A stretch of DNA of 64,000 nucleotides from Pedobacter sp. ok626 (GTDB lineage: Bacteria; Bacteroidota; Bacteroidia; Sphingobacteriales; Sphingobacteriaceae), in contig NZ_FNEX01000005.1 of NCBI RefSeq assembly GCF_900100435.1, positions 310,001-374,000 on the forward strand, read 5' to 3'. Below are positions 51,712 to 59,995 of this stretch, one piece after another. Every line of letters begins with the position of its first letter. The stretch's first letter is position 1. A program made the translations under genes and the position numbers. The notes under the pieces are model-generated. The model had not been told where the DNA came from, did no database searches, and saw nothing but the letters and a program-made list of their open reading frames with translations.

Positions 51712-54144
51712 ATGATGAAATATATATATACTACCCTGTTCACTGCCGCATTATTATTCCACGGAACATTTACAAAGGCACAGGTGATTAGTCAATCTTC
51801 AATAGCTGCTCCCCTGAAACCTGCAGCACCTGCGCCCGCAGCAGAGGGCGATGCAACCAAGAAAGAACCCATGGCTTTCGACAAGTTCTTTAAAAATAAT
51901 ATGACGATTACTCCTGGGGAGTTTCCTGTTTATCAGGATGGCTCAAAATATTTCCTGGAAGTACCCGCATCGGCATTAAATTCAGATCTTTTAATCATTG
52001 GCGATATTGCCCGTGGATACGGTAACAATATCGCCCAATCCTCGGGTGTGATCCGCTTAAGTAAAGGAACAGGCAACAACATCAATGTCACTAAAGAGAT
52101 TTATAAAGAAGCAGCTTCACCCGATTTCAATCAGGGGATAGAAACGCTGGTTCAAAACTCGAACCTTGTTCCAGTTAGTTTTGTGATGCCGATAGAAGCT
52201 TTTGGTAAAACAAAAGGCAGTTACATTATCAATATTACCAGGCATTTGCTGGAAAGCGGTGAGCTGTTTTCTTTCAAAGAAGTAAGCGGGCTTAGCAGTT
52301 CTGATGCTGCACGCTCCGGTGTGCAAACCGTAAGGGCTTCAAAAAATGGTGTGGTGTTTAGCGTGCTTCGCACTCAAACTACACCGGGACAAAGTTACAA
52401 TGGAAGCAAAGCGATAGACAAAGCTGTCGCTTTTGTGCTGGATCTTGTGATCCAGCGTTTGCCAGCTGCCCAGATGAACGTTCGCGAAGCAGATCCTAGA
52501 ATCGGCTTTGGAACGGTTAATTATAATGATTTTGGGAAGAATCCCTACGGCGTAAGAAATGTAAAAGCAATTACAAAATGGAATGTTGGTGTCAAAGCTG
52601 TGGATCGGAAGCGTTATTTTGCTGGTGAACTGGTAGAACCAGAAAAGCAAATCAGGGTAATCATTGATCCGGCAACGCCTGCACTGTTTGTACCTTACAT
52701 CAAAAAGGCCATACAGCAATGGAACAATGCTTTTGGGTCAGCGGGATTTAAGCAGGTATTGGTAGTGGCCACGGATCAAAATGACAGCTGGTTATCTTCG
52801 GGCAAGATGCTAATCAAATGGGGAAGTGCACAAAATGGACTAATAACCAATACCGTTACAGATCCACGTACAGGAGAGATTCTTGCAGCAAAAATGAATA
52901 TTGATGTAAATGTATGTGATGATTTACTGCCATCTTATTTTGCCAAATGTGGTTTTAAAGATCCGCGGGTTATGAAAAATCTGTACGATCCCGCAGTAAG
53001 AGGGGAAATAATGGAATGGAAAGTGGCCCAGGGTTTAGGTCAACTCCTGGGTATGACTGCCAACCTGCATGGTAGTGCAGCTTATAGCCCACAACAACTC
53101 CGCTCGGGGGCCTGGTTAAAAGCCCATGGTTTTACATCTTCGATAACAGATGACCTGCAATTCAACTATGTGATACAGCCGGAAGATCAGGTCGAAATTT
53201 CGGGCCTGATACCACATGTTGGCGCATACGATAAAATGGCAATTGGTTGGGCATACCGGATATTCGCTAATCCTGCGGCAGAAAAGAAAACGCTGGAATC
53301 GCTGAAAATAGCTAATGCCGAACTACTTTTCCTCGAAGAAAATAAAAGCGATCCTTTTACCAGTAAGGGTGATTTATCATCAGATCTGTTAGCCGCTTCC
53401 GAACTGGGTATGAAAAACGTTCAGCTTTATTATCCGCAATTGGAAAAGCTTACATCTGCGATGGACGATAAGGATGAAGATTGGTCCAATTTTAAACTGC
53501 TGTCTAAAGCTTTTCAAATCAGCTACCAGTTGTATACCGATAATGTAGTCGGATATATTGGAGGGCTGTCTGTGCGTCCGGTACTTAAAGGTTATAATGA
53601 TATTGGCGTGGTATATACACCCAAAAAGGATCAGCAAAAAGCAATGGCTTTGTTAAATCAGTGGTTTTTTAATGGTGCCCCTGACTGGATGCAAAGTAAA
53701 AAGCTAAACCAACTAAATTCAGAATCTGAATCTTTAAAGATGGGGAAAAGTACACAGGATGCCCTGAAGAAATTTATCACTCCTGAAGTGCTGAACAATC
53801 TGATCCAGGCAGAATATGCCTTGGGCGAGGAAGCTTATAGGGTAAGTGATCTTTTTAAAGACATAGATCATTACATTTTTAAAGATTTTAACCTAACAGC
53901 ACCAGTAGATGAGTATCGCATGCTGATGCAAACCAATTTCATCTATGATCTTTCAGCGGCAGTGGCAAAGAATAATATTACCAGCGGATTAACAGATTCA
54001 AACGAAGTGCTTCACCTTTATTTCCTCCGGACCATGGAACAGCTCAATGTACTTGCGGTGAAACACCAGGATGTTTCCGCACGTGAACATTACAAAGTAA
54101 TGAGACAACGAATCCAACGAAGCATGAATCAAAAAGCAAACTAG
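51712..54144 (+). CDS. Inactive paralogue of the DUF5117-type zinc metalloprotease
   Basis: The 810-residue exported protein aligns with its upstream neighbour along most of its length (for example ELVEP near 306-310, TDPRTGEIL near 383-391 and FNYVIQPED near 484-492). At the catalytic helix HEVGHTLGLRH is replaced by QGLGQLLGMTA (440-450, bases 53029-53061): every zinc histidine and the glutamate are changed while both glycines stay. The Met-turn methionine is also replaced (SITDD, T479). The frame is intact for 810 codons, so this is a pseudoenzyme and not a pseudogene. It may bind substrate, pair with the active copy, or regulate it. Confidence 0.88.
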   Translation: MMKYIYTTLFTAALLFHGTFTKAQVISQSSIAAPLKPAAPAPAAEGDATKKEPMAFDKFFKNNMTITPGEFPVYQDGSKYFLEVPASALNSDLLIIGDIARGYGNNIAQSSGVIRLSKGTGNNINVTKEIYKEAASPDFNQGIETLVQNSNLVPVSFVMPIEAFGKTKGSYIINITRHLLESGELFSFKEVSGLSSSDAARSGVQTVRASKNGVVFSVLRTQTTPGQSYNGSKAIDKAVAFVLDLVIQRLPAAQMNVREADPRIGFGTVNYNDFGKNPYGVRNVKAITKWNVGVKAVDRKRYFAGELVEPEKQIRVIIDPATPALFVPYIKKAIQQWNNAFGSAGFKQVLVVATDQNDSWLSSGKMLIKWGSAQNGLITNTVTDPRTGEILAAKMNIDVNVCDDLLPSYFAKCGFKDPRVMKNLYDPAVRGEIMEWKVAQGLGQLLGMTANLHGSAAYSPQQLRSGAWLKAHGFTSSITDDLQFNYVIQPEDQVEISGLIPHVGAYDKMAIGWAYRIFANPAAEKKTLESLKIANAELLFLEENKSDPFTSKGDLSSDLLAASELGMKNVQLYYPQLEKLTSAMDDKDEDWSNFKLLSKAFQISYQLYTDNVVGYIGGLSVRPVLKGYNDIGVVYTPKKDQQKAMALLNQWFFNGAPDWMQSKKLNQLNSESESLKMGKSTQDALKKFITPEVLNNLIQAEYALGEEAYRVSDLFKDIDHYIFKDFNLTAPVDEYRMLMQTNFIYDLSAAVAKNNITSGLTDSNEVLHLYFLRTMEQLNVLAVKHQDVSAREHYKVMRQRIQRSMNQKAN

Positions 54145-54149
54145 AACTA

Positions 54150-55271
54150 ATGAAAAGATATAGCCTATTAATAATGTTCATGATGGCCACTGCCAGTTAT
54201 GCGCAAAACAGAAGCATTAATTTTGCCACAACCTCTCTGAAGGAAGCTTTTAAACTGGCAAAAGCACAACACAAAATGATCTTTACAGATTGTTATACCG
54301 TATGGTGCGGACCGTGTAAAGGAATGGATAAATTGGTTTTTACGCAAGACAGTGTGGCCGACTTCTTCAACAGCCATTTTATCAATGTAAAAATGGATAT
54401 GGAAAAAGGAGAAGGTCCCGAAGCATTAAAAAACTATGCTGTAGGTGCGTTTCCAACCTATTTATTGTTTGATGAAGACGGAAATCAAATTTATAAATTT
54501 GTGGGTGGGATGTCGGCAAATGAGTTTATGGCAAAAATCAGAATTGGCATGAATCCTAAAAACGAGATTGCCACAAGAGAGAAACGGTATACTGCGGGTG
54601 ATCGCGACCATGCGTTGTTAAGGGCACTCATTAAACAAAAATTTAAGCAAAAAGAAGCAAAGGCTGGTCAGCGTATCACTGCAGAGTACTTTGCGTTGAT
54701 GACCTCAGCAGAAAAGGTAAAACCTGAAAGCTGGTTCCTGTTTGGCGAGGGCTTTGATTCGCAGTTTATCTCTGATATCGGAAGCGTTAATTTTAATTAC
54801 CTGTTGGCACATTACAAGGAATTTGCAGCTTCAAACAGCAAAGAAACTGTTGATAATAAGATCAATGCGACATTTAAAAAACTTGCTGGCAACTGCTTGG
54901 CAGGCTACTACTTTAAAAACCATCCTTATAACGAAGCTGAGTTTGAAGCGTATAAAAAGCAAATTAATGCCAGTCAGGTACCCGATAAAAAACAATTGAT
55001 TGTCCTGGTTGATATTGCTATAGCAGCAGGTCAAAAAGATGTAAAAGCTGCGGGTAAATTACTTGCAGCTCATGTGGCTGAGTTTACCCAGAAAAACAAA
55101 GATGTGGTATTTGAGTATACTAATTTCTGTGCTTCTTTAGACCGTAGTTATCCCTATATGAAAGAGATTTATGAACAGGTGGCCAAAACCTCTAAAAATC
55201 CGTTTTTGGTTAAACATTGCGAGGATTATGTTAAAAGGATATCATTAAAACAAACTGCCAAAGATGAATAG
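54150..55271 (+). CDS. Secreted thioredoxin-domain protein with helical C-terminal region (locus C)
   Basis: This 373-residue exported protein has a signal peptide (to about residue 19), a thioredoxin domain with C53-G-P-C56 (VWCGPC) and cis-proline loop AFPTY (P102), then about 235 residues of helices. It is a paralogue of the locus A protein at 1603-2808. It begins 5 bases after the inactive metalloprotease gene and overlaps the S9 peptidase gene by 8 bases, so it is translationally linked to peptidases. Likely role: reduction of disulphides in captured protein substrates or in the co-encoded surface proteins. Confidence 0.85.
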   Translation: MKRYSLLIMFMMATASYAQNRSINFATTSLKEAFKLAKAQHKMIFTDCYTVWCGPCKGMDKLVFTQDSVADFFNSHFINVKMDMEKGEGPEALKNYAVGAFPTYLLFDEDGNQIYKFVGGMSANEFMAKIRIGMNPKNEIATREKRYTAGDRDHALLRALIKQKFKQKEAKAGQRITAEYFALMTSAEKVKPESWFLFGEGFDSQFISDIGSVNFNYLLAHYKEFAASNSKETVDNKINATFKKLAGNCLAGYYFKNHPYNEAEFEAYKKQINASQVPDKKQLIVLVDIAIAAGQKDVKAAGKLLAAHVAEFTQKNKDVVFEYTNFCASLDRSYPYMKEIYEQVAKTSKNPFLVKHCEDYVKRISLKQTAKDE

Positions 55272-57600
55272 ACTAGGAGCATTTTTATGTTTGTTTTTAT
55301 CCCTTTCCGGTCTTGCGCAAGTACCCGATTTTAAAGCTGCGGAAAAGTATGATGTACCAAACCTGCAAAAGCTGGTTGGATCTACCCAGGTTATTCCTTT
55401 TTTCTTAAAGAAAAGTAATAAATTTTGGTTTGCCACCAGCAAACCTTCGTCCCGCGCGCAATTATTAAATGAGGACAACCGATTTAAGGATTTAGCTGCT
55501 GCAAATAGCGGCGGAGAGGAGGTTGTAACAGTAAGTGTGAAAGGTGGGGCCTCGACCTCTTTGAATACAATAGACCTGGATCGGGGTAACTATTATATCG
55601 TTGACCCGGACAAGAAAAAAAAGCAACCACTATTTGACAAGGTGTCTATTGCTTACAGTTTGCAGAAACTTACTAAAGCTGCGCCAGTTAAAGCGGTTGT
55701 AAATTATAATCCGCAGTTTTCTGATGATGAGGAAACGGTGCAGGTTGGGTATAATGGCGAAACCTATGATTATAATTACACTACAAAAAAACTGGTAAAG
55801 CAGGTTAAAAAAGTAGTAGAAAAGCGCATCAGCTACGCTGTTGGTGCCTATTCTATGGATAAAAAGTGGTTATTATATGCGCGTAATCACAATTTAATCC
55901 TTAAAAACACCTTAGACACAACAGAATATCAATTGTCTGCTGACGGGGTGAAGAACTTTACTTTTTCGATCAATGACGATGATCGGTTTGCCAAATCCAA
56001 CACCCCAACAGATGCAGTATGGTCGCCCAATTCAAAAACATTCTATGTTTTGCGCAAAGATATCCGCAAAGTAGAAACTTTAACGGTTGTCAACTCTTTA
56101 ACAAGTATGAGCAGGCCTTATGTGAATACCTATAAATATGAGCTCCCGGGAGATAAAAACGTTGCACAATACCATTTTTATGTGGGTAATGCCGAAACGC
56201 ATACCTTGAAAGAAATAAATATAGACCGTTGGCCAGATCAGGAAGTAGAAGTTTTGCGCAACCAAAATATTGACAAAGAAGTATTCTTGTTACGTAAAAA
56301 GAGAAGTCGTGAAGAGATGGAACTCTGTGCGGTGGACTTAACAACTGGATCACTTCGTGTGGTTATTAGTGAATTGAGTAAACCTTTCATCAACCAGGAT
56401 CTTTTCAATGTGTCGGTTTTGAACAAGGGAAAAGACATTCTTTGGTGGAGCGATCGAACCGGATGGGGGCAATATTACCATTATGACAATTCAGGTAAGC
56501 TGTTAAACGCAGTTACTAAAGGTGACTGGACGGCAGGAAAAATTGCAGCAATAGACACCGCTAAACGCGAGCTCTATTTTTATGGATATGGCAAAGAGAA
56601 AGGGCGTAACCCCAATTATGCTTTTGTATATAAGACAGGGATTGATGGCGTTAAGGAGCCTCAGCTATTAACTCCTGAAGATGCTACACACGCAGTTTTT
56701 ATTTCACCATCGAGAGCTTACTTTGTCGACAATTTCTCGCGGATAGACCTGGAGCCAAGTACCGTGCTCAGAGATAAAAATGGCAAGTTTGTGATGGAGG
56801 TATTAAAACCAGATATGAGCGAGTTGTATGCCTATGGATGGAAGAGACCGGAAATGTTTACTGTAAAAGCGAAAGATAGCATTACCGATCTTTACGGCTT
56901 GATGTGGAAACCCTTTAATTTCGATCCCAGCAAAAAGTACCCCATCATTTCTCAAGTATACCCGGGGCCTTTTACCGAAACCGTTTGGAATGATTTTACC
57001 ATTTTTGACCGATACAACAATACCGCTCTGGCGCAAATGGGCTTCATAGTGGTGGTAATGGGGCACCGCGGAGGTTCACCTTATCGCAACGCTAAATATT
57101 ACAAGTTTGGCTATGGAAATCTGAGGGACTATGCCCTTGAAGATGATAAATATGGATTGGAGCAGCTTGGAGCACGTTTTGACTATATTGATTTAAAAAA
57201 GGTCGGTATTTTTGGACATTCTGGTGGAGGAGCGATGTCTACCACCGCCTTGTGCACTTATCCTAATTTTTATAAGGTGGCGGTTTCTTCTTCCGGAAAC
57301 CACGACAATACAATTTACAACCGTACCTGGGGCGAAAGCTACCAGGGCCTTGAAAAAAAAATGGATCTGAATCAAACATTGGCTAAAAATCTAAAAGGGC
57401 ATTTATTATTGGTTACGGGAGAATCAGATCAAAATGTTAATCCCGCCGGTACTTACAGAATGGTCGATGCATTGATCAAAGCCAATAAAGATTTTGATTT
57501 ACTGGTTCTACCTGGCCAAAGCCATACTTACGAAGAACCTTATAAAACCTATTTTCAACGGCGGCTTAGGAAGTATTTTGCAAAATATCTTTTAGAATAA
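55264..57600 (+). CDS. S9-family serine peptidase (dipeptidyl-peptidase IV-like)
   Basis: This 778-residue exported peptidase has a signal peptide (to about residue 19), an N-terminal DPP-IV-like beta-propeller (about 60-500), and a C-terminal alpha/beta-hydrolase with the triad S653 in GHSGGGAMS, D722 in GESDQN and H754 in GQSHTY. It would trim oligopeptides, probably in the periplasm, after import by the locus C SusCD. It is the last gene of the locus, followed by 129 bases with no other gene before the tmRNA 3' end. Confidence 0.93.
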   Translation: MNRLGAFLCLFLSLSGLAQVPDFKAAEKYDVPNLQKLVGSTQVIPFFLKKSNKFWFATSKPSSRAQLLNEDNRFKDLAAANSGGEEVVTVSVKGGASTSLNTIDLDRGNYYIVDPDKKKKQPLFDKVSIAYSLQKLTKAAPVKAVVNYNPQFSDDEETVQVGYNGETYDYNYTTKKLVKQVKKVVEKRISYAVGAYSMDKKWLLYARNHNLILKNTLDTTEYQLSADGVKNFTFSINDDDRFAKSNTPTDAVWSPNSKTFYVLRKDIRKVETLTVVNSLTSMSRPYVNTYKYELPGDKNVAQYHFYVGNAETHTLKEINIDRWPDQEVEVLRNQNIDKEVFLLRKKRSREEMELCAVDLTTGSLRVVISELSKPFINQDLFNVSVLNKGKDILWWSDRTGWGQYYHYDNSGKLLNAVTKGDWTAGKIAAIDTAKRELYFYGYGKEKGRNPNYAFVYKTGIDGVKEPQLLTPEDATHAVFISPSRAYFVDNFSRIDLEPSTVLRDKNGKFVMEVLKPDMSELYAYGWKRPEMFTVKAKDSITDLYGLMWKPFNFDPSKKYPIISQVYPGPFTETVWNDFTIFDRYNNTALAQMGFIVVVMGHRGGSPYRNAKYYKFGYGNLRDYALEDDKYGLEQLGARFDYIDLKKVGIFGHSGGGAMSTTALCTYPNFYKVAVSSSGNHDNTIYNRTWGESYQGLEKKMDLNQTLAKNLKGHLLLVTGESDQNVNPAGTYRMVDALIKANKDFDLLVLPGQSHTYEEPYKTYFQRRLRKYFAKYLLE

Positions 57601-57692
57601 CACAAACAAGTGCTTTATGTCGAACACCCGCCATGTTATAAATGTTTGATCTTAATTTATTGATAATGAGTGGGAAATACTTGTTTTTTATG

Positions 57693-57724
57693 AAAAAAAA
57701 GGGGGAATCATAAGTGATTCCCCT
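57693..57724 (-). terminator. Intrinsic terminator of the tmRNA gene
   Basis: On the minus strand GGGGAATCA and TGATTCCCC form a perfect 9-base-pair stem with a 4-base loop. A C and a run of eight T follow. It begins just past the tmRNA 3' end, as expected for the ssrA transcript. Confidence 0.9.
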
Positions 57725-57729
57725 CTGGG

Positions 57730-58091
57730 TGGAGTCGAAGGGTTTCGAACCCTTGTCCAGTTGTGTGATAAATTATGCCTTCTACATGCTTATTTTCCAA
57801 TTAATTGTAGGGATCTGGCGGGCTGGAAACCGACCTAACCGTTCACCTTAGGTACTTTATCTCGCAACTGTACCGTACCTTACAATTGCCAGCGTTGTTA
57901 TTTCGATGCCCCATATTCTAACCTAACATCGCAGCAGTCAGAGGGACAAAAGCTATTTAATTCTAAATTAAGCAGCTAAGGCGTAGTTATTTTCGCCAAT
58001 TATAGTGTGAACGTTCTCTTTTAAGTGCTCTCCGTACAACGCACTGCATGCTAACATACTTAGCTTCACCCTGTCAAATCCATACGACCCC
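57730..58091 (-). ncRNA. ssrA: Transfer-messenger RNA (tmRNA), tag GENNYALAA
   Basis: tmRNA rescues stalled ribosomes and tags the unfinished protein for proteolysis. The 5' end GGGGTCG (58085-58091) pairs with CGACTCC (57731-57737) as acceptor stem. The T-arm AAGGG-TTCGAAA-CCCTT precedes the 3' end. The CCA tail is not encoded beyond what comes by chance. The tag frame is at 57968-57997 (minus strand): GGC GAA AAT AAC TAC GCC TTA GCT GCT TAA, giving GENNYALAA, typical of Bacteroidota. Length about 362 bases is normal. A TAnnTTTG promoter and an intrinsic terminator flank it. Confidence 0.96.
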
Positions 58092-58099
58092 AGTAACGC

Positions 58100-58140
58100 C
58101 CTGATGGTGTGTGGTTAACTACTCCTTTCCAACCATCAGG
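58100..58140 (-). promoter_or_regulatory. Stem-loop in the tmRNA 5' leader
   Basis: CCTGATGGT and ACCATCAGG form a perfect 9-base-pair inverted repeat with a 23-base loop. It fills the space between the predicted transcription start and the mature tmRNA 5' end, so it would be part of the precursor that RNase P removes. It may instead end the upstream aminotransferase message, but no T-run follows. Confidence 0.45.
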
Positions 58141-58143
58141 ACA

Positions 58144-58151
58144 CAAATATA
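58144..58151 (-). promoter_or_regulatory. Bacteroidota-type promoter (-7 element) for tmRNA
   Basis: The minus strand reads TATATTTG, an exact match to the primary sigma -7 consensus TAnnTTTG. Transcription should start near 58137, about 45 bases before the mature tmRNA. No clear -33 element is asserted. Confidence 0.6.
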
Positions 58152-58158
58152 CGAAAAA

Positions 58159-59361
58159 TTATACCATAGTTCTACCTGGATACTGTTTTAATGCAATATC
58201 CAGACAATCCATAGCTTTATTCAAATCGTCGGTATTCAGCACATAGGCCATTCTTACCTGGTTTTTTCCGGAACCTTCAGTAGAGTAGAAGCCAGTTGCC
58301 GGAGCCATCATAACGGTCTCCCCATTGTTGTTGAAACTTTCCAGCATCCATTGACAAAACTGATCGGCATCATCAATAGGCAATTTAGCAACTACATAAA
58401 ATGCGCCACCTGGATTAGGACAAAATACACCTTCCATCGCATTTAACCTTTTTACAAGGGTATCTCTACGTAAAGTGTATTCTTTGTTTACTGCCTCGAA
58501 ATAACTATCTGGTGTATCAACAGCAGCTGTTCCAGCGATTTGTTCAACCATTCCCGGGCTTAATCTTGCTTGTGCAAATTTTAATCCTGATTTAATGATC
58601 TCTTTATTTTTAGTGATTAAGCAACCTAACCTTGCACCACAAGCACTGTAACGTTTAGATACAGTATCCAGAACGACTACATTTTCGTCCAGACCATCCA
58701 TGTGCATAGGCGAGATAAATTCTCTGCCGTCATAGCAAAACTCACGATAAGCTTCGTCAGATAACAAGAACAGATCGTATTTTAGGCACAAAGCTTTTAA
58801 AGCTTCCAGTTCTTCTTTTGAATATAAATAGCCAGTAGGGTTATTTGGATTACAAATGATGATTGCTTTTGTGCGATCAGTGATCAGCTTTTCAAATTCT
58901 GCAATTGGAGGCAATGCAAAACCATTTTCAATATGAGATAAAATTGGTTTTACAACCACATTACTCATACACGCAAAACCATTGTAGTTGGCATAAAAAG
59001 GTTCAGGAATGATGATTTCATCACCTTCATTTACGCAGGTTTGCATGGCAATGGTAATGGCTTCAGAACCACCAACCGTTACCAGGATATCTTCGGGTGT
59101 AATGTTATACCCTAATTTATTGTAGTATTCAGTAAGTTTTGTTCTGTAGCTTAAAGTTCCTTCGGATGGAGTATAAGCCCAAACATTAAAGTCAATGTTC
59201 TTAATGGCATTCAACATGCCCTCAGGAGTCGCAATGTCTGGCTGACCGATATTTAAATGGTACACTTTTTTGCCTTCCTTTTTTGCCTGATCAGCAAATG
59301 GAGTTAGTTTTCTTATAGGCGAAGCAGGCATTTGTAGCCCTTTTTCTGAAATATTTGGCAT
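58159..59361 (-). CDS. Class I/II PLP-dependent aminotransferase (aspartate aminotransferase-like)
   Basis: The product has 400 residues from the ATG at 59361. A longer frame to 59451 would run through the preceding gene's terminator and the promoter, so it is rejected. PLP-enzyme motifs: Y63-TPSEG, VGGSEAI, NPNNPTG (N172 region), D202 in LSDEAY, the Schiff-base lysine K236 in LDTVSKRYSACGARLG. It transfers amino groups between an amino acid and a 2-oxo acid in the cytoplasm; the exact donor is not clear from sequence. It has its own promoter and is followed by tmRNA on the same strand. Confidence 0.92.
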   Translation of the reverse strand: MPNISEKGLQMPASPIRKLTPFADQAKKEGKKVYHLNIGQPDIATPEGMLNAIKNIDFNVWAYTPSEGTLSYRTKLTEYYNKLGYNITPEDILVTVGGSEAITIAMQTCVNEGDEIIIPEPFYANYNGFACMSNVVVKPILSHIENGFALPPIAEFEKLITDRTKAIIICNPNNPTGYLYSKEELEALKALCLKYDLFLLSDEAYREFCYDGREFISPMHMDGLDENVVVLDTVSKRYSACGARLGCLITKNKEIIKSGLKFAQARLSPGMVEQIAGTAAVDTPDSYFEAVNKEYTLRRDTLVKRLNAMEGVFCPNPGGAFYVVAKLPIDDADQFCQWMLESFNNNGETVMMAPATGFYSTEGSGKNQVRMAYVLNTDDLNKAMDCLDIALKQYPGRTMV

Positions 59362-59408
59362 GGTGGAAAATAAAGTCCCGTAATAATAAGTTAGTTTTTT
59401 TATGGGTA

Positions 59409-59416
59409 CAAAAATA
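59409..59416 (-). promoter_or_regulatory. Promoter (-7 element) for the aminotransferase gene
   Basis: The minus strand reads TATTTTTG, fitting TAnnTTTG, directly after the T-run of the DUF1573 terminator and about 48 bases before the ATG. Part of the match comes from the T-rich tail, so it is less specific than the other two. Confidence 0.4.
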
Positions 59417-59444
59417 AAAAAAACCTCGTTGATTAACGAGGTTT
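59417..59444 (-). terminator. Intrinsic terminator of the DUF1573 gene
   Basis: AAACCTCGTT and AACGAGGTTT form a perfect 10-base-pair stem around GATT/AATC. On the minus strand the stem is followed by more T residues (TTTTTATTTTTG). It lies 24 bases after the DUF1573 stop. Confidence 0.88.
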
Positions 59445-59468
59445 TAATCAAATGTATCTTTTTGAATT

Positions 59469-59861
59469 CTATTTGCTGGCCGCCGCTACTGTTTCACCTT
59501 TAATGTACAATACTTTAGTTGTAGTTTTTGCATTAGAAGTAATGGTAATGCTTTTGCTAAATGGAAGTGCTGCACCAGTTGGATTGTAAGTAACTTTAAT
59601 TACACCCGAATCACCTTTTTTAATTGGTGTTTGCGTATACTCAGGAACGGTACAGCCACATGTAGTCTCAACTTTAGTAATAATCAAAGGCTGATCTCCA
59701 ATATTTGTGAACTTAAATTCAACCGTAGCCGGCTTGTTCACTGGGATTTTTCCGAAGTCATGACTTTCTTTGTCAAACTTGAATTCAGCAGGTTTAGACT
59801 GAGCATGAGTAGCCACACTTATACCAAGGATTAACGTGAATAGCAGAATTATTTTTCTCAT
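59469..59861 (-). CDS. DUF1573-domain exported protein
   Basis: This 130-residue protein has a signal peptide (about 1-20) and a single Ig-like DUF1573 domain with the usual FDFG-like start (SHDFGKIPVNKPATVEFKFTN), the TTCGCTVPEY motif and a closing TITSNA strand. Bacteroidota encode several of these small periplasmic proteins; their function is unknown. It is a single-gene unit with its own promoter and terminator, divergent from the E1 gene. Confidence 0.9.
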   Translation of the reverse strand: MRKIILLFTLILGISVATHAQSKPAEFKFDKESHDFGKIPVNKPATVEFKFTNIGDQPLIITKVETTCGCTVPEYTQTPIKKGDSGVIKVTYNPTGAALPFSKSITITSNAKTTTKVLYIKGETVAAASK

Positions 59862-59879
59862 TTTAATGTAGTTTTAGAA

Positions 59880-59887
59880 CAAATTTA
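59880..59887 (-). promoter_or_regulatory. Promoter (-7 element) for the DUF1573 gene
   Basis: The minus strand reads TAAATTTG, an exact fit to TAnnTTTG, 18 bases before the start codon, giving a very short leader. Confidence 0.5.
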
Positions 59888-59965
59888 ATGTTTTCATTTA
59901 GAATACAAAAAGTATTCCATGATATAAATTACCATTCACTGTTAAGTCATACTTTAGATTTTATG

Positions 59966-59973
59966 TATCTTTG
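59966..59973 (+). promoter_or_regulatory. Promoter (-7 element) for the E1 gene
   Basis: TATCTTTG fits TAnnTTTG and lies 22 bases before the ATG at 59996. It supports this start over the upstream in-frame ATG at 59888, which would lie before the promoter. Confidence 0.6.
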
Positions 59974-59995
59974 CCGCATAATTGATTTGCTTATG

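Noticed and set aside
51712..54144. Inactive metalloprotease as a decaying pseudogene
   Set aside because: The frame is open for 810 codons with signal peptide and conserved structure, and it is embedded in a tight operon.
57730..57780. A tRNA gene, from the GGTTCGAAACC T-loop
   Set aside because: The T-arm belongs to tmRNA: the acceptor partner is 350 bases away and a GENNYALAA tag frame lies between.
59362..59451. Longer N-terminus of the aminotransferase
   Set aside because: It would be encoded by the DUF1573 terminator and the gene's own promoter.
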